Positions 48,412-56,814 of a stretch of DNA of 64,000 nt are shown one piece after another. Source of the DNA: Rhodococcus_G sp042879035 (GTDB taxonomy: Bacteria > Actinomycetota > Actinomycetes > Mycobacteriales > Mycobacteriaceae). Within the stretch, counting starts at the first letter, position 1. The number at the start of each line of letters is the position of its first letter. The translations under genes and the position numbers were made by a program. Below the pieces are notes generated by a model that was given only the letters and a program-made list of their open reading frames with translations, was not told where the DNA came from and did not search any database. Location: positions 1-64,000 of the forward strand of contig NZ_JBIAOU010000024.1 in the NCBI RefSeq assembly GCF_042879035.1, read 5' to 3'.

Positions 48412-50085
48412 CTATCCCGCGGCCTGGGCGGCGGGCGTCGTCGTGACCACCGGCGTCGTCGCGTCCTGGGTGGTCGCGGGCTGGGTGGTCGCGGGCTGGG
48501 TGGTCGCGGGCTGGGTGGTCGCGGGCTTCTCGACGCTCGTCTCGGCCGGCACGGTGGTGGCCGCGGCGGCGGGTGACGTGGTGGGGGCCGCCGATGCCGA
48601 CACGCTCTGCTGGGCCGGGGCGACCGGAGCCGGGCTGGTCGTGCCGCTGGGCGCGACCGCGGCGACCTTCGCCGCAGGCGAGGAGGTCGTGGCCGTCGTG
48701 GTGGGCGCGGCGGCGGTGGTCGGGGCGACGGTCGCAGTCGGGGTCGGCGTGACGAGCGGCTTGCCGTCCCGTGCGTCCTCCGCGAGCTGAGTCAGCCACT
48801 GCGCCGCGTACTCGGCGGACGTGAGCGGTTGGCCGTCGGTCGCGTCGTTCCAGTAGTCGAAGTGGTGACCCGTGTCGGGGCCGAGCGTCAGCTGGTAGGG
48901 GTCGCTCAGCACGACCGGGATCGTGTTCTGGTTCGTCACGATCAGGTTGACGATCTCGTTGAACACCTTCTCCGGCAGGTACGCCAGCGGGGACATGTCC
49001 TCGGCGTCGATGGAGTCGGCGGCGTCCTCGGCGGGCAGCGGCGTGGTGGCCTTGCTCGGGTCGTACGCCGGATCGGACACCTGGAGCAGCACGTCGAGGA
49101 ACGTCTGGTTGCTGCGCATCCAGTTCGGGTCGGACTGGATCACTGCGAACGCGTCGTAGGCGATGCGGCCGATGACCGTGGCGACGTCGATGCCCGTCGC
49201 CGGCGTCAACCCTTCCTTCTCGAGCGAGTCGATGTTCAGCTGCCTACCGACGTTGACGGCCAGTTGCAGCAGCGAGATGTTGTCGGGCGCCGCGCAGGTG
49301 AGGTCGCCGTCCGAGCAGAACGCCGCGACCTTGCCGGCCAGGGCGCCGAAGTCGTCGCCGCCGGTGCCGGTGACGGCGCCCGCACCGCCGGCCGCGTTCT
49401 CCCCGGTCTGGTACTGGGTGTCGAAGCCGTCGGGGTTGCTGTACGGATTCTGCGCGCCCGGGAACGGACCCTGGTCGACGGCGCGGCCGGCGTCGGCGAA
49501 GATCACCACACCGACGACGTTCGTGGGGTCGACGATCTCGTAGCCGTCGGATCCGTCCTGGTGACCGATGTTCATCGCCACGCGGCGGGCGACGTCGGCG
49601 CCTTCGCTGTAGCCGACGATCGAGAACCGGGTGTTGGGGCAGGAGACGCGGATCTCCTCCATCACCTGCTGGGTGTTCTCCACCCCGGCGGCGACGGCGT
49701 CCTCGTAGCTGTCCATGTTCGCGGGGTAGGCGATGTAGAGGTTCGCGTACGACCCGGGCTTGACCGTGTTGACGGCGGCGGGAGCGTTGGCCACCGGGTC
49801 CACCCAGTGGCTGCTGTAGTCGTCCGACAGAGCAGCGGGCAGCGCGTTGCCGTCGGCGTCGACGAGCCGGGGCACGGTGTCGGGCGGGGTGTCGGTGCGG
49901 CCGGCGATCGACACCGTCACCATGTCGTGGCATTCCGTCGTCGACGCGGTGAGCTCGGTCTCGACGGACGACTGTGGTGGGGCGAACGCCACCCAGGCCG
50001 TCGCGACGGCGGCGACGCCGAGCGCGGTCGGTGCCGCGACCGCCGAGATGAGCCGATGCCGTGTGATGAAGCCGCGAAGTGTCAT
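48412..50085 (-). CDS. Cutinase-family hydrolase with extended Thr/Pro/Ala tail
   Basis: A 557-residue exported alpha/beta hydrolase. An N-terminal hydrophobic segment (about 15-36) acts as signal or anchor. The cutinase domain (about 50-400) has nucleophile Ser in FSIVGYSEGADVARR, an Asp in FCSDGDLTC (the cutinase C-x-x-GD-x-x-C pattern) and a likely His in DTGHHFDYW. It is larger than usual (Culp proteins are about 220-340 residues) because of inserts and a low-complexity tail (about 460-557), which includes four exact PATTQ repeats. Mycobacterial relatives are cell-wall lipases or thioesterases. Confidence 0.85.
   Translation of the reverse strand: MTLRGFITRHRLISAVAAPTALGVAAVATAWVAFAPPQSSVETELTASTTECHDMVTVSIAGRTDTPPDTVPRLVDADGNALPAALSDDYSSHWVDPVANAPAAVNTVKPGSYANLYIAYPANMDSYEDAVAAGVENTQQVMEEIRVSCPNTRFSIVGYSEGADVARRVAMNIGHQDGSDGYEIVDPTNVVGVVIFADAGRAVDQGPFPGAQNPYSNPDGFDTQYQTGENAAGGAGAVTGTGGDDFGALAGKVAAFCSDGDLTCAAPDNISLLQLAVNVGRQLNIDSLEKEGLTPATGIDVATVIGRIAYDAFAVIQSDPNWMRSNQTFLDVLLQVSDPAYDPSKATTPLPAEDAADSIDAEDMSPLAYLPEKVFNEIVNLIVTNQNTIPVVLSDPYQLTLGPDTGHHFDYWNDATDGQPLTSAEYAAQWLTQLAEDARDGKPLVTPTPTATVAPTTAAAPTTTATTSSPAAKVAAVAPSGTTSPAPVAPAQQSVSASAAPTTSPAAAATTVPAETSVEKPATTQPATTQPATTQPATTQDATTPVVTTTPAAQAAG
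48466..48525. repeat. Four exact 15-bp tandem repeats within the cutinase gene
   Basis: CTGGGTGGTCGCGGG is repeated four times without a gap or change. On the minus strand each unit encodes P-A-T-T-Q. The exact identity of the copies suggests recent expansion or contraction. Confidence 0.9.
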
Positions 50086-50227
50086 GTCCGCTCCCAATCC
50101 GTCACTCTCAGGCGACGTGCGGACAACGCGTGCCGTGCGGTCGCGCCACGTCATGGGGGTTGTCGGGTCTGCGAGTCCCGGCGTTACAGACAATACCCAC
50201 AACCCCGGCCTAATTCGTCCGTTGACC

Positions 50228-50242
50228 ACTTGTCTGACAAGT
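50228..50242. promoter_or_regulatory. Palindrome in the promoter of the orphan ABC ATPase
   Basis: ACTTGTC-T-GACAAGT is a perfect 15-nt palindrome placed between TTGACC (50222-50227) and TAGCGT (50245-50250), a possible -35/-10 pair 17 bp apart. A repressor here would block the promoter. The shape (TTGTCTGACAA) recalls GntR/FadR sites. Confidence 0.5.
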
Positions 50243-50248
50243 AGTAGC

Positions 50249-50386
50249 GTGCGGACCACGGAATCGACACCCCGCCGACTGTCGGCCACCCTCGGTACCA
50301 GCCGTTCCGCCCTCTGCGAGGCCGTCAGGCAGCTCGCCCGCGCCCACCTGCTGGACATCGCCCGAAACCTGGAGAAGCTGCAGTGA
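50249..50386 (+). CDS. Possible 45-residue leader ORF before ABC ATPase
   Basis: GTG 50249 opens 45 codons that end in a 4-nt overlap (GTGA) with the ATPase start. The peptide is basic and helical (TLGTSRSALCEAVRQLARAHLL; DIARNLEKLQ) and vaguely resembles a helix-turn-helix. Codon third positions are GC-rich. Against it: the start overlaps a possible -10 box and has no ribosome-binding site. Confidence 0.3.
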   Translation: MRTTESTPRRLSATLGTSRSALCEAVRQLARAHLLDIARNLEKLQ

Positions 50387-51189
50387 CCACAGCACACGCC
50401 GGTCCCGTGTTGTCCGTCGACGACGTCACCGTCGTCCGCCAGGGGCGCGCCCTCCTCGACGGCATCAGCCTCGACGTCCACGCCGGGCAGCAGTGGGCAC
50501 TGCTCGGACCCAACGGCGCCGGGAAGTCGACGCTGCTCGCCCTCTGCGGTGCGCGTCTGCATCCGACCCGGGGAACCGTCCACGTACTCGGACATCGACT
50601 CGGCCGGGTCGACATGCGGTGGCTGCGCACCACGATCGGGCACGTCGACCCGCGCTCGCGGATCGAGCCGTACCTGACGATCCGCGAGGTGGTGCTGACC
50701 GGGCTGCACGCCGCGTCCGCCCTGCCGCGGCACTGGTCCCCCACCGACGCCGAATCGGACCGCGCCGACGAACTGCTCGACGCGTTGGGACTGACCTCGA
50801 AGGCGAACAGCGTGTGGGAGGTGCTGTCCCAGGGCGAACGAGGTCGGACGCTGATCGCTCGCGCACTGATCACCGAGCCGCACCTGCTGCTGCTCGACGA
50901 ACCGACCACCGGCCTCGATCTGGCGGCCCGCGAGATCCTGCTCCACGTCGTCGCCGATCTGCGGGTGCTGCAGCCGGACCTGGCCACGGTGCTCGTCACC
51001 CACCACCTCGAGGAACTTCCGACCACCACGAGCCACGCGATGGTCCTCGCCGAGGGGAAGGTGCTCGCCGCCGGTCCGGCCGCGAGCACCCTGACGTCGG
51101 ACGTGGTCTCGAAGGCATTCGACCATCCGATCCGGATCGACCGCCACCGGGGACGGTGGTCGGCGACCAGCGCGGCCCGGCCCGAGTAG
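50383..51189 (+). CDS. ABC transporter ATP-binding protein (orphan)
   Basis: A 268-residue ATPase. Walker A LGPNGAGKST (41-50), a DPRSR Q-loop region near 87, an unusual signature LSQGERGR (about 148-155), Walker B LLLLDEPTTGLD (about 166-177), H-loop VTHHLEE (about 203). The type is the YlmA/ModF-like or metal/iron-chelate transporter ATPases. No permease or binding protein is adjacent, so it either works with distant partners or is not a transporter component. GGAGAAGCTGCA precedes the GTG. It may be coupled to the 45-codon ORF upstream. Confidence 0.85.
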   Translation: MTTAHAGPVLSVDDVTVVRQGRALLDGISLDVHAGQQWALLGPNGAGKSTLLALCGARLHPTRGTVHVLGHRLGRVDMRWLRTTIGHVDPRSRIEPYLTIREVVLTGLHAASALPRHWSPTDAESDRADELLDALGLTSKANSVWEVLSQGERGRTLIARALITEPHLLLLDEPTTGLDLAAREILLHVVADLRVLQPDLATVLVTHHLEELPTTTSHAMVLAEGKVLAAGPAASTLTSDVVSKAFDHPIRIDRHRGRWSATSAARPE

Positions 51190-51209
51190 GGCCCGGACCG
51201 GGCGGGTCA

Positions 51210-51539
51210 TCAGCTGTCGCCGGTGGCCCTCCCCCGCCCGACCGACAGACCCACGCCCACGACGGCGAACGCTGCGCTCGCACCCAGCGCTGCCCACGCG
51301 AGTGCCCGGCGCGTGTCCAGTGCCTCCTCGCAGGCTCCCGAGCGGACGGAACCGGAGGCCTTCGCGGTCGACGCCACCGGACTGCCACAGTCGACACCGT
51401 CCGCCCGGATACCGGCGAGCAGCAGGATCACCCCGGACAGCAGGCAGACGAGCGCGACGGCGACGATCACCCGCACGGAGGTCGATCCGCGCCCGGCGAC
51501 GAGGTCGGCACGGCATCCCGCCTGCGGATTGGTTGTCAT
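51210..51539 (-). CDS. Small membrane protein, unknown
   Basis: 109 residues from ATG 51539 with two membrane segments (about 22-42 and 82-102). The loop between them contains two cysteines (VDCGSP, GACEEAL), presumably outside the cytoplasm. I do not recognise the family. Codon use is typical for the region. The stop is 20 bp from the end of the convergent ABC ATPase gene. No partner is obvious. Confidence 0.6.
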   Translation of the reverse strand: MTTNPQAGCRADLVAGRGSTSVRVIVAVALVCLLSGVILLLAGIRADGVDCGSPVASTAKASGSVRSGACEEALDTRRALAWAALGASAAFAVVGVGLSVGRGRATGDS

Positions 51540-51951
51540 GATTCGATCCAATCAGACAAACCACGCATTTGCTGAATCATTACCGCTGAGGCATTCTGCG
51601 AACTCGGCCGCCATCCGAAGGCCGGCCGGGGCAGAACGATTCCGGTGAGCCGCGGATCTCGTTGGCACGCGGGGCCCCCGAAAGCCGCTCTGCGCACCAG
51701 AAAGAAGTCCCGCCGGACACACGAAGTGCCCGGCGGAACGGCGTCGCACGCGTCGGGGGTGCGGACGACGCAAACGCGATACTAACCGATGATCGAAATT
51801 ACTGTGCAGTAACTGACGTGAGCGGCGTGGCGCTGAAACCGGACGCACGTCCTCGTCATCGACCGGGATGCGCCGTGCCACAAGTCGAACGCGGCCAGCG
51901 ATCGAGCGCGCCGACCGATTGAACGCGCCGCCGTTCGGGTACCGCATCCAC
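51540..51951. other. Intergenic region with hairpin and palindrome
   Basis: 412 bp (328 bp if the next gene starts at 51868). Contents: a hairpin CCGCCGG-ACAC/GTGC-CCGGCGG (51710-51736) and a TTACTG-TG-CAGTAA palindrome (51799-51812) near an AT-richer stretch that is probably the promoter of the next gene. No gene seen. Confidence 0.5.
51799..51812. promoter_or_regulatory. TTACTG-TG-CAGTAA operator-like palindrome
   Basis: 6-bp perfect arms with a 2-nt spacer, in a locally AT-rich stretch upstream of the 51952 gene. The form is typical of TetR-type sites. The regulator is unknown. Confidence 0.4.
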
Positions 51952-52629
51952 ATGAAACAACTCGACACGCTCCTGCGTCCACCGTTCGCGCTCGCGTCCG
52001 CGATTCGCCACGCCCGGGTGTTCCACGCCCACGGCGTGACGGCACAGGGCCACGCGGAGCTCGGTTCGCACTGGTGGCCGGTCCAGGGCCGGATACCGGT
52101 CACCGCCCGACTGTCCAAGGGGCTCGGACTGCCCGGGCCGTTGCCCGACTTTCTCGGACTCGCGGTGCGGCTGCACCTGGCCGGAGGCCCCTGGGACCTT
52201 CTGCTGGTGACGGCCCAGTCCCGCATCATCCTGTGGCCGGCGCTGAGCTGGTCTCGCGCCCGCTACAGCAGCGTGACCGCCTTCCGGACGCGCGACACCG
52301 AGGCCCTCACCTGGATGCTCGCCGAGCCGGAGGCCGGGCAGCCCGGAACCGGTTCCCTGGCGGCACTCGCCGACGGCGATGCGCCTCACTTCACGCTCTC
52401 GCTGGCCCGCGCCCGTGGTCCGGCGAAACCGGCCGGCCGTCTGTCGCTCGATCTCCCCACCGACGTACCGGACGACTTGCAGCCGTCGTTCGACCCGGTG
52501 CTCAACCGTCCCGACGGCGTGGACATGTGGCCCGAGTGGGTCGCCGACGCGCGTCGGGCGGCGTACGGAGCGGGCCGCGCCGGCCGTGACACCGAAGCGC
52601 CGACACCGCCGTGGGACACCCGGGCCTGA
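51952..52629 (+). CDS. Conserved actinobacterial protein, unknown function
   Basis: 225 residues, no membrane segment or signal. I recognise it only as a member of a conserved actinobacterial family sometimes labelled phosphodiesterase, without good reason that I can see. Conserved-looking parts: RHARVFHAHGV, PVTARLSKGLGLPGPLPDFLGLAVRL, WDLLLVTAQ, PSFDPVLN, MWPEWVADARR. The arrangement (ARLS-K..G.PGPLPDF-GLAVR) recalls catalase-like or haem-binding folds, but no haem ligand is clear. Start uncertain: ATG 51952 fits the family best; in-frame ATG 51868 would add 28 residues. Confidence 0.65.
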   Translation: MKQLDTLLRPPFALASAIRHARVFHAHGVTAQGHAELGSHWWPVQGRIPVTARLSKGLGLPGPLPDFLGLAVRLHLAGGPWDLLLVTAQSRIILWPALSWSRARYSSVTAFRTRDTEALTWMLAEPEAGQPGTGSLAALADGDAPHFTLSLARARGPAKPAGRLSLDLPTDVPDDLQPSFDPVLNRPDGVDMWPEWVADARRAAYGAGRAGRDTEAPTPPWDTRA

Positions 52630-52674
52630 CCGTCACCACACGATCACCGGGCAGCGAAAGGCATTACGAGACAG

Positions 52675-52839
52675 ATGAACACATCGACCGACCCGGCGCC
52701 GACGGCACCGGAACCGCAGTCGACGTCAGCACCGCACCTCCCGGCCGCGGGAACCGGGATCAGTACCGCCGAGATCAAGGCACGCATCGAAGCGATGTTC
52801 GACGACGACCCCGACCCGACTCGGGAAGGAGCCACCTGA
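52675..52839 (+). CDS. Small ORF, 54 residues
   Basis: ATG 52675 to TGA 52839 encodes a Pro/Thr/Ser-rich N-terminal half and an acidic helical end (ISTAEIKARIEAMFDDDPDP). It follows the previous gene by 45 bp in the same direction. GAAAGG is present further upstream of the start. Third positions are strongly GC-rich in this frame. I do not recognise the protein. It could be a small accessory of its upstream neighbour. Confidence 0.5.
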   Translation: MNTSTDPAPTAPEPQSTSAPHLPAAGTGISTAEIKARIEAMFDDDPDPTREGAT

Positions 52840-52887
52840 GCCGTCCGTAGCCCGAGCATCACCCACCGAATCAGCGGATCGCGATGC

Positions 52888-53322
52888 TCACTCGGCCGGG
52901 GCGAAGACTGGTACGCGGAAGTCCCCGCCCGGGTGATCGACGATCCGGACGCGCACGGGCATTCCGATCCACACCCGCTCCGGGTCGACGTCGACGAGTC
53001 GGGTGGACAAGCGTATCCCGTCGGTCCCGTCGAGCTCGGTGACGGCGATGACGTAGGGCACTTCGAAACCCTCGACGGCCGGATGCCGGACGATGATGAA
53101 GCTGTAGACGATGCCGGTTCCGGGCACCGGCTCGAAGGACACCTCATTCGCGCACTGCGGGCACACTTCCTGGGGCGGGTGCATCCACGTCCGACATTCC
53201 CGGCAACGACAGATGCGCAGCTCACCGGATGCGGTGGCGTCCCAGAACCCTTGCGAGTCGGGGTCGGGTGTGGGTTGCGGTCGCCGCGCCTCGCTCGCGG
53301 CCACCGACGTCGTCGCACTCAT
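52888..53322 (-). CDS. DUF35 OB-fold/zinc-ribbon protein (ChsH2-like), partner of the thiolase-like aldolase
   Basis: 144 residues. The N-terminal rubredoxin-like zinc ribbon has C40, C43, C54 and C57 (CRECRTW, CPQC), followed by an OB-fold (TGIVYSFIIVRHPAVEGFEVPY, ELDGTDGIRLSTRLVDVD). Such proteins form complexes with SCP2-thiolase-type proteins and bind the CoA substrate. Its ATG overlaps the thiolase stop by 4 nt, giving a fixed pair, as with Ltp2 and the DUF35 part of ChsH2 in steroid side-chain removal. Confidence 0.87.
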   Translation of the reverse strand: MSATTSVAASEARRPQPTPDPDSQGFWDATASGELRICRCRECRTWMHPPQEVCPQCANEVSFEPVPGTGIVYSFIIVRHPAVEGFEVPYVIAVTELDGTDGIRLSTRLVDVDPERVWIGMPVRVRIVDHPGGDFRVPVFAPAE

Positions 53323-54455
53323 GGCTTGTCCTTCCCGTAGATCACGGCGCCGCCGAAGGGTCCCGCCCCGGCGGTGGCCAGCGCGGTCCGCGCATTCTCG
53401 ACCTGGCGGACGCCGGCTTCACCCCGCAACTGCAGCGCCGCCTCGTAATGGTGATTCAGCCCGTGGATGTACCCCTCGGACAGCAACCCGCCGTGCGGAT
53501 TGACGACAACGTCTCCCCCGTAGGTCGCGCGGCCGTCCCGGAAGAAGTCACCGACCTCTCCGGGCTTGCAGAAGCCGTAACCTTCGAGTGTTGCCAGGAC
53601 CGTGTAGGTGAAGCAGTCGTACATGCAGGCGACGTCGATGTCTTCCGGACGCAGCCCGGTCTCGTTCCACAACCGGGGGCCGGCCTTCGCGCTGTACATC
53701 TCGGTCATGTCGGGCCACTGGTCCCAGCCCGTGGTGCCGTGCGCATCGATCGAGCCCCGGATCCACACGGGTGCCTTCGCCGTGTCCGCCGCGACCTCCT
53801 CTGAGGCGATGACGATGGCCACGGCGCCGTCGACCTCGAACGTGCAGTCGTAGAGCCGGAAGGGGTCGAACACCACCCTGCTGTCGAGGTACTGGTCGAG
53901 AGTGAGCGGGTCGCGGGCGATGGCATGGGTGTTCGGCACGGCGTGGGCGCGCTGGGTCACCGCGATGGCACCGAGGTCCTCGGCCCTGGTCCCGTAGGTG
54001 TGCATGTGGCGTCGGGTCCACATCGCCAGCCACTCCGGCGGCACGATGTAGCCGTGGGGAGCAGTGAACTGCGCCGGTCCCGTGTACCGGCGGTCGGAGC
54101 TCGCGGTGCCGAATCGGTAGCCGGAGCGCCCGTTGAGCGACCGGTACATGATCACGACGTCGGCGAGCCCGGACTCGACGGCCGCGGACGCCGTTCGCAC
54201 CATCGTCGCGACGGCCTGACCACCCGCGGACATGTCCACGTACCAAGGGAGTTCGCTGATGCCGAGCGCACGAGCCACCTCGAGAGGTCCGGTGGAATCC
54301 GCGAACTGGAAGTCGATGATGCCCCGCACTCGGGAAGCGGGCAGCCCCGCGTCCGCGAGAGCCAGGCGGGAGGCCTCGGCCGCCATGGCGAGGGTGGTGC
54401 GGCCGGAGTTCCTGGTGTACTCGGTCCTACCGATTCCCACTATTGCTGTGCTCAC
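53319..54455 (-). CDS. SCP2-thiolase-like aldolase (Ltp2 type)
   Basis: 378 residues with thiolase fold. At the place of the thiolase nucleophilic cysteine the sequence reads VDMSAGGQA (S76/A77), so it cannot be a normal thiolase. The Ltp2-type catalytic tyrosines are present: Y279 in CMYDCFTY and Y329 in SEGYIHG, together with VNPHGGLL. Ltp2 splits a beta-hydroxyacyl-CoA side chain by retro-aldol reaction, giving a ketone and a short acyl-CoA. GTG 54455 is chosen (GAGGAGCAGG upstream); the open frame continues to 54506. Operon with the DUF35 gene; divergent from TetR. Confidence 0.85.
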   Translation of the reverse strand: MSTAIVGIGRTEYTRNSGRTTLAMAAEASRLALADAGLPASRVRGIIDFQFADSTGPLEVARALGISELPWYVDMSAGGQAVATMVRTASAAVESGLADVVIMYRSLNGRSGYRFGTASSDRRYTGPAQFTAPHGYIVPPEWLAMWTRRHMHTYGTRAEDLGAIAVTQRAHAVPNTHAIARDPLTLDQYLDSRVVFDPFRLYDCTFEVDGAVAIVIASEEVAADTAKAPVWIRGSIDAHGTTGWDQWPDMTEMYSAKAGPRLWNETGLRPEDIDVACMYDCFTYTVLATLEGYGFCKPGEVGDFFRDGRATYGGDVVVNPHGGLLSEGYIHGLNHHYEAALQLRGEAGVRQVENARTALATAGAGPFGGAVIYGKDKP

Positions 54456-54599
54456 GTCCTGCTCCTCGTCGTGCATCGTCCGGCGGCCACGACTTCGTTT
54501 CCACACCGACGAAGAGGCTGCACATGGTTCGAAATCGTGGGAGACAGACAGCGAAGTCTCCGACGTCGCCCACCACTGCCAAATTCACCAAACCGCCGT

Positions 54600-54618
54600 C
54601 TAGAATCAAGTTCGGTGA
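54600..54618. promoter_or_regulatory. Shared motif CTAGAA-N4-GTTCGGTGA, copy 1
   Basis: CTAGAATCAAGTTCGGTGA lies between the divergent aldolase and TetR genes. It is identical to the copy at 56816-56834 except in the four central bases. AATTCACC is found upstream of both. Confidence 0.6.
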
Positions 54619-54646
54619 GTTGCCCACAGGTTATGTGATCAAATTA

Positions 54647-54662
54647 ACGTAGTCAACTATGT
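54647..54662. promoter_or_regulatory. Quasi-palindrome upstream of TetR gene
   Basis: ACGTAGT-CA-ACTATGT, 6 of 7 arm positions paired, ending 17 nt before the TetR start codon. A possible autoregulatory operator. Confidence 0.45.
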
Positions 54663-54679
54663 AGTACAGAGGTGGCACA

Positions 54680-55342
54680 GTGGGAACGAAGGGAACCGTC
54701 AGCGTGCGGACCAGTCGCCAGGAGAAGACCAGGGCGACGCGACGCCAGTTGCTCGACGCGGCAGCGAAGATCTTCGCGGTGCACGGCTACGAGAAGACAG
54801 GTGTCGCCGACATCGTCGCCGCCGCCGAAGTCAGCGTCGGCACGTTCTACCACCACTTCGACAGCAAGAACGCACTGTTCGAGGAATTGTGGAGCGAGTT
54901 GCGTGGCACCCTCAACGATGCGGTCGCCGCGGCCCAGGAATCTGCTCGTAGCGCAGTGAGATCCGCTCGAAGCGGGGGCGTCACGGACGAGAGCGAACTC
55001 TTCGACCGGGGTGCCCGAGCCTACTTCACCTTCATGTGGAAGGAACGAGAGACCGCCCGGGCATTCTTCTTCGGGGGCCTTCCGGCCCAGTTCGCCGAAA
55101 CTCGACGCAGAGACGAGTACTCCTGGATCGCGGAGAACTCCACGATGTTCCGCAGCCCCGACACCCCCACCGACAGAATCGTGAACAAGTTGATCGTGTC
55201 CGCGGTGTCGGAGTCCCTCGTGGAGATCATGCAGTGCTCCGACGATGCCGAGGCGGAGACCGCCATCACCGCAGCCATACACATCGTGGCGGCGGTCGAC
55301 CGCCTCGGCTCACCGTCCTCTCCGATGGGCCTGCGGATCTGA
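54680..55342 (+). CDS. TetR-family transcriptional regulator
   Basis: 220 residues. N-terminal HTH at about 15-62 (TRRQLLDAAAKIFAVHGYEKTGVADIVAAAEVSVGTFYHHFDSK pattern), then an all-helical ligand domain. GTG 54680 with AGAGGTGG upstream. It lies between the aldolase pair and the P450 gene (convergent with the latter, stops 2 bp apart). It is the obvious candidate to control both through the shared CTAGAA-N4-GTTCGGTGA sites. Confidence 0.88.
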   Translation: MGTKGTVSVRTSRQEKTRATRRQLLDAAAKIFAVHGYEKTGVADIVAAAEVSVGTFYHHFDSKNALFEELWSELRGTLNDAVAAAQESARSAVRSARSGGVTDESELFDRGARAYFTFMWKERETARAFFFGGLPAQFAETRRRDEYSWIAENSTMFRSPDTPTDRIVNKLIVSAVSESLVEIMQCSDDAEAETAITAAIHIVAAVDRLGSPSSPMGLRI

Positions 55343-55343
55343 G

Positions 55344-56543
55344 CTACACGTCCCAGACGAGCGGGACGGCACTCGGGCCCGAGCTACGGCCGAACTCGGT
55401 GATGGTTGCGTCGTCGGCGAGTCGGTAGGTCGGAATGCGCCTGTGCCATTCCTCCAGCGCAATTCGCAGTTCGAATCGCGCGAGATGCGAGCCGAGGCAG
55501 CGATGCGGACCGGCACCGAAACCGAGGTGGTTGTTCGGCTTCCGGTCGATCCTGAAGGTCTCGGCGCCCTCGAACGCTGCCTCGTCGCGAGTGGAGGCCT
55601 TGAGCGGCAACTGCACCATCGAACCGGCCGGGATGGGGCAGCCGGCCACCTCGACGTCCCTGGTCACCTTGCGTGACGGGATGATGAACGAATAGAACCG
55701 CAGGATCTCTTCGATCGCGGAGGGAATGACCGCAGTGTCGTCGACGACGCGTTGACGGTCGTCCTGGTGGGTGGCGAGGTGGTAGAAGGCGTACCCCAGC
55801 GCGGCGGCGACCGTGTCCAGTCCCGCTTGGAACATGAAGTAGTAGTACGACTTCAGTTCTTCGTCAGTGACCGGTCGTCCGTCGAACTCGTACTCGAGCG
55901 CCTTGGAGATGAGGTCGTCGGCAGGGTTCCCGCGCCGCTCCACGATCACGTTCTCGAAGTATTGGATCACCTCGGCCATCGCGGCCGACCGCCGACGAAG
56001 GATCTCCTCCGGGTTGTTCCCCGCACCGTGGAGGATGTCAGCCTCCCACGCCATGAACTTCTCGAGGTCTTCGACGGGAAGCCCCAACAACTCGAGGAAG
56101 ATGGTGGTCGGATAGCGGTAGGAGAAGTCCTTGATCACATCGCACGAGCCCCGTTCTGCGAACGAGTCGATGATCTCGATTGCGCGTTGCCGAACCTTGT
56201 TTTCGAGCTTGTCCACCGTCTTCGGAGCGAAGGTCGGTCCGAGTTGCCGCCGCCACTGCAGGTGCTCGTTGCCGCTGAGCATGTGCGGGATCCACAGGTA
56301 GGACGGGTTCGGATCCAGCACGGTGACGGCCTCCGTGGAGAAGGTCTCCCAATCCTGGTATGCCGCAAGGATGTCCTCGTGTCGCGTGAAGACGAAGAAA
56401 CCCGGCCCGAAGTCGCTCCGAACAACCGCGGCCTCCTCACGGAGCCCGTCGTAGAGGGCCGTCCACTCCCCCATCGGCTTGATCTCGATGGGAGAGATGT
56501 GCTTGACGGGGCACACACCCGTTTTCGGCTCGGTGGTGCTCAT
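55344..56543 (-). CDS. Cytochrome P450
   Basis: A 399-residue soluble P450. I-helix FQAGLDTVAAALG (about 236), K-helix EEILRF, haem loop FGAGPHRCLG with ligand C349. ATG 56543 with GGAGTGGAAG before it. It hydroxylates a substrate using electrons from the ferredoxin encoded 31 bp upstream; a ferredoxin reductase is not seen nearby. The context (Ltp2-like aldolase, DUF35, LLM oxidoreductase, ABC importer) suggests breakdown of a terpenoid-, steroid- or lactone-like carboxylic compound, but the substrate cannot be read from the sequence. Confidence 0.93.
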   Translation of the reverse strand: MSTTEPKTGVCPVKHISPIEIKPMGEWTALYDGLREEAAVVRSDFGPGFFVFTRHEDILAAYQDWETFSTEAVTVLDPNPSYLWIPHMLSGNEHLQWRRQLGPTFAPKTVDKLENKVRQRAIEIIDSFAERGSCDVIKDFSYRYPTTIFLELLGLPVEDLEKFMAWEADILHGAGNNPEEILRRRSAAMAEVIQYFENVIVERRGNPADDLISKALEYEFDGRPVTDEELKSYYYFMFQAGLDTVAAALGYAFYHLATHQDDRQRVVDDTAVIPSAIEEILRFYSFIIPSRKVTRDVEVAGCPIPAGSMVQLPLKASTRDEAAFEGAETFRIDRKPNNHLGFGAGPHRCLGSHLARFELRIALEEWHRRIPTYRLADDATITEFGRSSGPSAVPLVWDV

Positions 56544-56574
56544 CTTCCACTCCTTCTGTTTCAGGGCAGGCATT

Positions 56575-56763
56575 TCACTGCAGGGTGATTGCTCGTTCGG
56601 GGCAGGCAGCGGCGGATTCACGGGCGCGACCCTGCGCCTCGTCCGGGATCTCGAACTCGGACCGCAACGCGTAACCGCTGTCGTCGATGTCGAACAGTTC
56701 CGGATCGGTCTGGTAGCAACGGGCGTGACCGGAACACTTCTTCAAGTCGATGAGGGCTTTCAT
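56575..56763 (-). CDS. 3Fe-4S ferredoxin, P450 redox partner
   Basis: 62 residues with the pattern C10-x2-H13-x2-C16 and C54-P (CSGHARC; AACPERAI) of P450-associated [3Fe-4S] ferredoxins, in which the second ligand position is His rather than Cys. AAGGGAAG lies before the ATG at 56763. It is the first gene of the ferredoxin-P450 unit. Confidence 0.92.
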   Translation of the reverse strand: MKALIDLKKCSGHARCYQTDPELFDIDDSGYALRSEFEIPDEAQGRARESAAACPERAITLQ

Positions 56764-56814
56764 CGGCGCTTCCCTTTCGGCACATAGAAGCAGGGCGCGG
56801 TGGGCGAATTCACC

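Noticed and set aside
48466..48525. Possible CRISPR-like repeat array
   Set aside because: The units are contiguous, with no spacers, and in frame with a protein repeat (PATTQ). No cas genes are present.
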